DNA of 64,000 nucleotides from DAOMNN01 sp050486545 (GTDB lineage: Bacteria > Pseudomonadota > Gammaproteobacteria > Burkholderiales > Rhodocyclaceae): positions 1-64,000 of the forward strand of contig JBJHDM010000007.1 in NCBI GenBank assembly GCA_050486545.1. The letters run 5' to 3'. The position numbers and the translations under genes were made by a program. The notes beneath the pieces were generated by a model. It was not told where the DNA came from. It ran no database searches and saw only the letters and a program-made list of their open reading frames with translations. Of the stretch, positions 58,170 to 64,000 are shown piece by piece; positions within the stretch are counted from its first letter, which is position 1; every line of letters begins with the position of its first letter.

Positions 58170-58738
58170 GCCGCGGCCCTCCGGTTCAGCGTATGCACGA
58201 CGGTCTCGTGATACCCGCGCTCGAGCGCGGTCATGTTCTGCGTGAGGCCCGCGTCGCGGAATTCCGACTCTTCCAGCACGCGCTTGAGCGCGTCGAGCGA
58301 TACGATCCCGGTCGTGCGCGCAAACGCACCGAGCATCAGCGTATTGGTGATCGGCCGCTTGAAGATGTCCATCGCGATCGGCACGGCGTTGCATAGACCG
58401 ACCGTCTCGACCGTGTCGGGTATCGTCATCGCCTCGAGCGGCAGGTGCGTGGCCTGGATCAGCGTTCCGCCCGGCTTGAGGCCCGCGAAGATATCCACCG
58501 ACCGGAACAGCGACGGGTCGACGCAGATGATGCAGTCGGGCGTGTAGATGTTCGTCATCTGCCGGATTTCGCGGTCGCTGCAGCGCAGGAAGGACACCAC
58601 CGGCGCCCCGCGCCGCTCGAAGCCGAACGACGGGACCGACACGGCGTACTTGCCTTCCTCCACCATGGCCGCGGCCAGCATGGCGCCGGCCATCACGGAC
58701 CCCTGTCCGCCCCGGCCATGAAATCTCACCTCGTACAT
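58166..58738 (-). CDS. padE: Phenylglyoxylate oxidoreductase gamma subunit
   Basis: A 190-aa gamma subunit of 2-oxoacid oxidoreductases: HGRGGQGSVMAGAMLAAAM, PSFGFERRGAPVVSFLR and the late NTLMLGAFARTTG are typical. With PadF, PadG, PadI and PadH it makes the five-subunit enzyme that converts phenylglyoxylate plus CoA to benzoyl-CoA and CO2. The ATG at 58738 has GGAGGAGACG upstream. Confidence 0.92.
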   Translation of the reverse strand: MYEVRFHGRGGQGSVMAGAMLAAAMVEEGKYAVSVPSFGFERRGAPVVSFLRCSDREIRQMTNIYTPDCIICVDPSLFRSVDIFAGLKPGGTLIQATHLPLEAMTIPDTVETVGLCNAVPIAMDIFKRPITNTLMLGAFARTTGIVSLDALKRVLEESEFRDAGLTQNMTALERGYHETVVHTLNRRAAA

Positions 58739-58823
58739 CACGTCTCCTCCAGTTCGCCGGACGGTCTTGCCGCCGACGTGACTCCCTTTCCGATGCGCCG
58801 GTCGTTCCGTTCGGGGGCTTCGA

Positions 58824-59741
58824 TCAGGCCTTGGGCCGGGGCACACCCGACCAGCCGGGCTTGAGCGCCGGACCGGCCTTTCCGGCCCCGCGGACCGGCA
58901 GGTGCTGCAGGGACAGGCCCTGGTTGAAGGCCGCCCGCCGCACCAGCGTGTATTTCAGGTTCCAGCCCGCGGCCACCGCTGCCACGCCGGCGAGCGCCGA
59001 CATCCAGGCCAGCGGTGCGAAACCGGTCAGGCCGACGACCACGAGCAGGGCGGGCAACGCATGCCCGACGAGCAGGAAGCGGTCGCGAAGGCCGCCGAGC
59101 ACCGCCAGCGCACCGGCCGGTGCACCCGTGGCGGTCAGCCCGGCGAGGTAGCTGCGCCACACGAGATAACGGGCCACCAGCAGGGCCAGCAGCAACACCG
59201 CGAATCCGCTCCCCCAGGCACCGGCCTGCCACGCGAGCACGATGGCAAGCAGGGCCGCGCCTTCGGTCAGGCCGGTCGCCACGACCAGCGGCAGGCAACG
59301 CGGGTGACGCCATGCGGGGATGCCCTTGTTCGTCGACAGGATGCGCGCCTGGCTGTACACGAAGGCCAGGCCGAGCAGACCGGTCAGCACCATCAGGAGC
59401 GTCGCGCCGGACCACAGCGCCGCGAAGCCGCACAGGAACAGGACCGTCGCGACGGAGGCTTCGCGCGTCATCCAGGACGTCGACGGATGCAGATAGACGT
59501 TGAGCGCCCGGAACGGCCGGCCGATCTCGAACCAGACACAGGTCAGGCCGGCCCCGATGAGCGCCAGCCCGAGCAGGGCGGGGGCGGCGAAGCCGGTCCC
59601 GCCGAGCGCGGCCACGGCCGTCCATAGCAGCAGGCCGCCCCCCGCGCCGCCGAACACGAAGTTCGCGGCTGCACGCCAGTCCCAGTTGGTCTGCGGCCGT
59701 GGACTGAGCCGGTCGGAGTTCTTCAGGTTTCGGCTCTTCAT
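58824..59741 (-). CDS. padD: Membrane anchor subunit of phenylacetyl-CoA:acceptor oxidoreductase (NrfD/DmsC-like)
   Basis: A 305-aa membrane protein with eight hydrophobic segments, of the DmsC/NrfD type (WDWRAAANFVFGGAGGGLL, PFRALNVYLHPSTSWMTRE, STNKGIPAWRH). It is expected to pass electrons from PadC to quinone. It overlaps padC by four bases. Confidence 0.88.
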   Translation of the reverse strand: MKSRNLKNSDRLSPRPQTNWDWRAAANFVFGGAGGGLLLWTAVAALGGTGFAAPALLGLALIGAGLTCVWFEIGRPFRALNVYLHPSTSWMTREASVATVLFLCGFAALWSGATLLMVLTGLLGLAFVYSQARILSTNKGIPAWRHPRCLPLVVATGLTEGAALLAIVLAWQAGAWGSGFAVLLLALLVARYLVWRSYLAGLTATGAPAGALAVLGGLRDRFLLVGHALPALLVVVGLTGFAPLAWMSALAGVAAVAAGWNLKYTLVRRAAFNQGLSLQHLPVRGAGKAGPALKPGWSGVPRPKA

Positions 59742-60385
59742 GCTCGATCCCAAACGTAATAGACGCCCGGCCCCGTGCCCAGCTCCTCGTGCATGCGGAA
59801 ATGCTGGGTCTCGCGCAGGAGACGGGAAACGTTGCTTTCCGGATCCTCGAGGTCGCCGAACTGCAGGGCGCCCGAGATGCAGCTGTTGGTGCACGCCGGC
59901 GTCACCTCCGGATCGACGCCGGGGATCTGGCCGGTTTCGGCGGCACGGTCGATGCGGTCGATGCAGAAGGTGCACTTCGTCGACACGTTGATGCGTGCCG
60001 GGTCGAAGCGGATCGCCTCGGAAGCGATCGGCTGGTCGCCGTAGGCGAACTTCGGTTCGTGCACGATCGAGCGCGCTTCGTACGGACAGGCCATCACGCA
60101 GTTGGCGCAGCCGATGCACAACTCGTAATCGATTGACACGAGCCCGTCGGCACGTTTCTTCGTCGCCGTGGTCGGGCAGACCTCCTCGCAGGGCGGCTCG
60201 TCGCAGTGCATGCAGGCGATCGGCAGGAAGCTGCGGCTCACGTCCGGGAACTCACCGGTCTCGATGTCGAGCACGCGCCGCCACTGCACCCCCGGCGGCG
60301 TCGCGTTCGCATGCTTGCAGGCGGCGGTACAGGTCTGGCAACCCACGCAGCGGCGCAGATCGACGACCATCGCGTAGCGGGTCAT
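59738..60385 (-). CDS. padC: Iron-sulfur subunit of phenylacetyl-CoA:acceptor oxidoreductase
   Basis: A 215-aa polyferredoxin (DmsB/PsrB type) with four cluster motifs: CVGCQTCTAACKH, CMHCDEPPCEEVC, CIGCANCVMACPY and CTFCIDRIDR...CTNSC. It wires the molybdenum subunit PadB to the anchor PadD. It is translationally coupled to both neighbours by ATGA overlaps. Confidence 0.92.
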   Translation of the reverse strand: MTRYAMVVDLRRCVGCQTCTAACKHANATPPGVQWRRVLDIETGEFPDVSRSFLPIACMHCDEPPCEEVCPTTATKKRADGLVSIDYELCIGCANCVMACPYEARSIVHEPKFAYGDQPIASEAIRFDPARINVSTKCTFCIDRIDRAAETGQIPGVDPEVTPACTNSCISGALQFGDLEDPESNVSRLLRETQHFRMHEELGTGPGVYYVWDRA

Positions 60386-63132
60386 GCTTCACCTCCTTCG
60401 ACCTTGCGCACCTGGACCCGCACGATGTCCGCCCCCGAACCGGTGGCATCGGTGAGGTCGAGCGACATCGGTGCGACGGTGTTCAGGCTCGGCATCCCGA
60501 AGTCCTTCGCGAAAGGCGTCGCCCAGTGATCGAACTGTCCCACGATGACGAGGGTGTCCGGCCGCACGCCTTGCGCGAGGGTAGCGCTGCCGAAGGTCAC
60601 GCCGATGTGCGAGCGAATCTCGACCGCGTCGCCGTCGGCGATGCCGTGACGGGCCGCGGTCGTCGCATTCATGATCACGCCGGTGTGGCCGCGAACGTTC
60701 TGCGACACTTCGCGCATCAGCTGGATGCCCACGTTCCCCCCGGTGTGGTACTGCATGCTCTTGGTCGCGAGCAGCCAGAACGGGTAGTCGTCGGGATTGG
60801 CGCCCGATTTCACCAGATCGTCGACCCAGCGCTTGGGCACGTCGTGCCATTCGGGCAACGCGGCGTACTCGGACAGCTGCTCGTCCCACCACGACATGTC
60901 GTTCTCGTGCAGGCGGTTGCGCAGTTCGCGGCCAATCCGCAGCAGGCGCTCCTGGTAGGGCAACTCGAAACGCAGGCCGTGCTGGAGCATCGTCGGATAC
61001 AGGTACCACTCGACCCGCGACATCGGTTGCGTGTAGAGGCCGTTCTCGCGGAACCAGTCCAGGCCGTGGACGTCGCTGCCGTCCGAGAGGTGTGCGGTCG
61101 AGGCCTTGCAGATCGCATCCCAGATGTCGTCGACCGAGTGTTCGGTCTCGGTGTCGAGCGAGAAGTCGTAGCCCTCGCCCTTGAGCGGCGCGCCGCTGCC
61201 CGCGCCGCGGTTCAAGGCCTCGTTGTACTCCTTGAGCAGGCCGGTGCGCTTGGCCAGCTCGGTGCTGATCCAGGTGAAGTCGCGCGCCTCGCCCTGCGGT
61301 TCGACCGCCGGCTGGCGCAGCACGACGCCGCGGTGATCCCAGAATTGCTCCATGTACTTGGTGCCGCCGACCTTGATGACCTGCACCGATTCCAGATCCG
61401 TCGCCTCGGGCAGCAACAGGTCGGCCATCCAGTTGGTCTCGTCGAAGGTGTAGGCAAAGGCGACGGTGAAGGGAAACTTCGCGATCGTATCGGTCAGCGT
61501 GCGCGTGTCCCAGAACGAGATGGCCGGGTTGGTGCGGTAGATGAACCAGATGTCCGGCAGCGTCGGATCGGGCATGTTCCAGTCGGTCGGCCGGTCGCGC
61601 TGGAACATCCAGGCGAGCTGGGTCGGACCGAGCGCCTGACTCCACGCCGAGTTGCCGACGATCGGCACCAGCGTGCGGTGGAGGTTGCGTCCGGTCGGCT
61701 GGGCGATCCAGTGCTCCTTGTCGGTGGCGTTGAAGTGCTGCGCCATGAAGCCGTCCTCGCCAGGCGCGACGCTGTCGTGCCGGTTGTCGTGGGGCCGGTT
61801 CAGACGCACGGTCGTACCCAGCGTACCCCCGGGCACTTCGAGTGCGCCGACCAGGACCGCCAGCACCGTGCGCGCCCAGCAGCACTCGTAGGCACCCCAG
61901 CCGTTATTGACGGACTTGCCCAACGTCACGGCGACCGGACGGAAGGGCAGCGTCCGGCCGTCGATCTCGATGGTCTCGCCGATGCACGCGTTCGCGAGGA
62001 ACTCGCCGGCGATCCGTCGGATCGTGTCGGCCGGCACGTCGCAGATCGACGCCGCCCACTCCGGGGAGTACTTCCGGACATGGGCGACGAGCTTGGCGAA
62101 GGCCGGCTCACCCTCGACGTCGGTGTGTCCCCGGTGCTCGTCGTCCGCATCCAGCGTGACCGCCTCGCCGACGGTGAAGCGGCCTTCGAGCGCGGGCTTC
62201 ACGCCTTCGCTATCGAACGGCACGGCGCGTCCCGAGCGCTCGTCCCACACCAGCGGCTTGTCGGTGGCCGGGTCGCGCAGATAGAGGCCGTCGGGTCCGA
62301 CCAGATAGGGCGAGGAGGTGCGCTCGCGCAGGAAGGGCAGATCGAGCGCGTCGCGTCCATGCTCGTGGAGCATGACGTGGATCAGCGCGAACATGAAGGC
62401 CGGATCGGTCTTGGGCCGGATCGGCACCCATTCGGCCGAACAGGCGCCGGTCACCGAAAGGTGGGGTTCGACCTGCACGCGCTTGTACCCGCGCACCCGC
62501 GCGTCGGCATGGCGAATGACCGCACAGGGCCCGCCGGAGGCCTCGACGTTACTGCCGATCGAAAGTACGTATCGCACGTTGGGCGTATCGGCCGCGACGG
62601 TGAAGCCGCGGTGCCAGAACTCGCCGTAGAGGTGCTCGGAATGCACGCATTTGACGCCCTGCCCCGAGCCGAAGCTGTAGTCGATTTTTCGCCAGGCCGC
62701 CAGGAACGCCGGAAAGGATCCCATGTAGTTCGCAGGGGTCCCGCCGTGCCCGAAGGTCGCCGCGACCCGGGGCAAGCCGGCCGGATCGACGAGCCCCTTG
62801 GCCTGGATCGTGTTGAGCTTCTCCGCCACGAGGTCGAGCGCCTCGTCCCAGGAAATCGGCACGAAACCGGGATCCTCGTCGCGCCCCTTCTTCGGGTTCG
62901 TGCGCTTCATCGGGGACAGCAGCCGGTTCGGGTTGTAGGTCTTCTGCACCAGCCCGTAAGCCTTGACGCACACCTTGCCGTTGGCCGGATGCAGCTTCGC
63001 CGCGGCAAAGTTGGGCTCGATCTCGGTGGCGACGCCGTCCACGACCTTGACGGTCATGAAGTCCGGGCCGGACACGCAGTTGTAGCAGTAGGTCGGGACC
63101 TTCCGCACGGATTGTGTCTTGGCAACGCTCAT
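60382..63132 (-). CDS. padB: Molybdenum-containing catalytic subunit of phenylacetyl-CoA:acceptor oxidoreductase
   Basis: A 916-aa DMSO-reductase-family enzyme. It oxidises phenylacetyl-CoA by four electrons to phenylglyoxylate. The N-terminal cluster region shows C16, C19 (TYCYNC) and C55 (GKVCVKAYG), but proline stands where the usual third cysteine of the Cx2Cx3Cx(n)C motif would be. The bis-molybdopterin-guanine-dinucleotide domains follow, including FGSGQGVKCVHSEH. There is no Tat signal, in agreement with a cytoplasmic enzyme. It overlaps padC (ATGA). Confidence 0.9.
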   Translation of the reverse strand: MSVAKTQSVRKVPTYCYNCVSGPDFMTVKVVDGVATEIEPNFAAAKLHPANGKVCVKAYGLVQKTYNPNRLLSPMKRTNPKKGRDEDPGFVPISWDEALDLVAEKLNTIQAKGLVDPAGLPRVAATFGHGGTPANYMGSFPAFLAAWRKIDYSFGSGQGVKCVHSEHLYGEFWHRGFTVAADTPNVRYVLSIGSNVEASGGPCAVIRHADARVRGYKRVQVEPHLSVTGACSAEWVPIRPKTDPAFMFALIHVMLHEHGRDALDLPFLRERTSSPYLVGPDGLYLRDPATDKPLVWDERSGRAVPFDSEGVKPALEGRFTVGEAVTLDADDEHRGHTDVEGEPAFAKLVAHVRKYSPEWAASICDVPADTIRRIAGEFLANACIGETIEIDGRTLPFRPVAVTLGKSVNNGWGAYECCWARTVLAVLVGALEVPGGTLGTTVRLNRPHDNRHDSVAPGEDGFMAQHFNATDKEHWIAQPTGRNLHRTLVPIVGNSAWSQALGPTQLAWMFQRDRPTDWNMPDPTLPDIWFIYRTNPAISFWDTRTLTDTIAKFPFTVAFAYTFDETNWMADLLLPEATDLESVQVIKVGGTKYMEQFWDHRGVVLRQPAVEPQGEARDFTWISTELAKRTGLLKEYNEALNRGAGSGAPLKGEGYDFSLDTETEHSVDDIWDAICKASTAHLSDGSDVHGLDWFRENGLYTQPMSRVEWYLYPTMLQHGLRFELPYQERLLRIGRELRNRLHENDMSWWDEQLSEYAALPEWHDVPKRWVDDLVKSGANPDDYPFWLLATKSMQYHTGGNVGIQLMREVSQNVRGHTGVIMNATTAARHGIADGDAVEIRSHIGVTFGSATLAQGVRPDTLVIVGQFDHWATPFAKDFGMPSLNTVAPMSLDLTDATGSGADIVRVQVRKVEGGEA

Positions 63133-63139
63133 GTCGGCC

Positions 63140-63961
63140 TCAATGAATTCTCTGGGGATGGGAGTACACGCTGTGGCGCTCCCCGCGGGCGAATCCGATC
63201 AGCGTGACGCCCGCGGCCTGCGCCATGCGCACGGCCATGCCGGTCGGAGCGGACACGGCGGCCACCACGGCAATGCCGACGGCGGCGGCCTTCTGGACGA
63301 TCTCGTAGCTGGCCCGGCTGGTCATCAGGACGAATCCGTTGTCGAACGACCCGCCTTGTTGCGCGACGGCACCGATGAGCTTGTCGAGCGCGTTGTGGCG
63401 ACCCACGTCCTCGCGCACGAGTTCGACCGCACCGTCCAGTGCACACCATGCCGCACCATGCACCGCGCCGGTCAGGTGAAACAGGTGTTGCATGGCCTCG
63501 AGTTCGGACTGTGCGCGCAGGAGGGCGCCTGCGGCGACCACGCCCCCGGCACTCACCCTCGCGGCCGGATGACGGATGACCTGGTCGAGGCTCTCGACGC
63601 CGCACAGGCCGCACCCGGTGCGTCCGGCCATCGCCCGACGCCGCTCCCGCAATGCGATGAAGCGCTCGCCAGGCACTCGCATGCGCACTTCGTTGCCCAC
63701 CGGATGATCGACGACCTCGACCTCGTACAGCTCGCGGGCGGAGGAAACGATGCCTTCGCTCAGGCTGAATCCGGTGGCGAAGTCTTCGAGATCCTGGGGC
63801 GTGGCAAGCATCACCGCGTGGGACAAGCCCTCGTAGACCAGCGCGACCGGAACCTCCTCGGCAATCCTGTCTTCGCCGCTGATGGCGCCACCGTCGACCC
63901 AGCGCTGCACCCCATAGGTGCCGTGCGTATCGACCACCGTACCCGCAAGATCGTAGTCCAT
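63140..63961 (-). CDS. fdhD: FdhD-family sulfurtransferase for molybdoenzyme maturation
   Basis: A 273-aa FdhD protein: VPVALVYEGLSHAVMLATPQ, the late GRTGCGLCGVESLDQV with the persulfide cysteine pair, and EDVGRHNALDKLIGA. FdhD carries sulfur from IscS to the molybdenum cofactor of formate dehydrogenases. It starts at 63961 and ends eight bases before padB. It is probably the maturase of PadB; no formate dehydrogenase is in the window. Confidence 0.92.
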   Translation of the reverse strand: MDYDLAGTVVDTHGTYGVQRWVDGGAISGEDRIAEEVPVALVYEGLSHAVMLATPQDLEDFATGFSLSEGIVSSARELYEVEVVDHPVGNEVRMRVPGERFIALRERRRAMAGRTGCGLCGVESLDQVIRHPAARVSAGGVVAAGALLRAQSELEAMQHLFHLTGAVHGAAWCALDGAVELVREDVGRHNALDKLIGAVAQQGGSFDNGFVLMTSRASYEIVQKAAAVGIAVVAAVSAPTGMAVRMAQAAGVTLIGFARGERHSVYSHPQRIH

Positions 63962-64000
63962 TGCATACCTCGCTACCGATTGCCCAGGCTGCCCGCAAAA

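Noticed and set aside
59995..63207. A 1070-codon open frame on the plus strand
   Set aside because: It is antisense to padB and padC, arginine- and alanine-rich, and shows no protein family features; a high-GC shadow of real genes.
1..64000. tRNA or rRNA genes, or a tRNA attachment site
   Set aside because: No cloverleaf or rRNA segment was recognised by eye; the insertion target is the comM coding sequence.

Overview
The window looks like the chromosome of a betaproteobacterium of the Azoarcus/Aromatoleum/Thauera group (Rhodocyclales). The evidence is the high-GC core, a ubiK-comM pair divergent from glnK-amtB, and two adjacent anaerobic aromatic-degradation operons. These operons match the phenylacetate (pad) and Bzd-type benzoyl-CoA (bzd) loci known from that group. 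The genus is an inference; no rRNA or other marker gene is present.

Layout. (1) Bases 1-1960: the end of a branched-chain amino acid transporter ATPase gene (livF), a one-domain rhodanese and a Bcr/CflA drug exporter. (2) Bases 1961-29138: comM (yifB), split by a 25,679-bp Tn7-like transposon at 2617-28295. The element has a perfect 5-bp target duplication (ACCGC), ends beginning TGTCAG, and repeated 14-bp GAAATnnnTGCGAC motifs at both ends. Removing it with one ACCGC copy restores an uninterrupted comM of about 497 codons. (3) Bases 29207-34354: housekeeping and nitrogen genes (ubiK, glnK, amtB, a TorF-type porin, a HIT protein, a HiPIP/EF-hand pair, ridA). (4) Bases 34374-48633: an old-yellow-enzyme-type oxidoreductase and the bzd operon, in the order bzdN-O-P-Q-M-S-T-U-V-W-X-Y-Z on the minus strand. 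(5) Bases 48634-49925: the bzd promoter with several TGCA-palindrome operators and an FNR-like box, then bzdR. (6) Bases 50002-63961: a thioesterase, an ADP-forming acyl-CoA synthetase, padJ to padB and fdhD.

How the catabolic genes work together. PadJ makes phenylacetyl-CoA, and the molybdenum enzyme PadBCD oxidises it to phenylglyoxylate. PadEFGHI decarboxylates phenylglyoxylate oxidatively to benzoyl-CoA. BzdNOPQ, supplied with electrons by ferredoxin BzdM and probably reductase BzdV, dearomatises benzoyl-CoA using ATP. BzdX, BzdY and BzdZ then hydrate, oxidise and hydrolyse the ring. FdhD probably matures PadB. BzdR and an FNR-type protein are the likely regulators.

The transposon. A tightly coupled operon at its left end encodes TnsA, an unknown 214-aa protein, TnsB, TnsC, TniQ and a multi-zinc-ribbon protein. 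A TnsE-like protein lies alone at the far right end, its start codon only 36 bp from the nearest TnsB-type motif. The cargo between them is a defence-type accessory region: an IetAS-like AAA ATPase/subtilisin pair with a regulator and an extra downstream gene; a CoiA-like nuclease pair; a membrane/zinc-ribbon protein; a two-gene unit with an FGE-fold protein; a HigBA-type toxin-antitoxin; a thermonuclease with an XRE regulator; a 5'-truncated Mrr-type nuclease; and an ADP-ribosylglycohydrolase cluster of unknown role. Several gene remnants (MazE-type antitoxin, IS66 transposase, a second ADP-ribosylglycohydrolase) lie among them. The most interesting candidates for something undescribed are the IetAS unit with its third gene, the ADP-ribosylglycohydrolase cluster, and the transposition module with its two extra proteins and distant TnsE-like gene.
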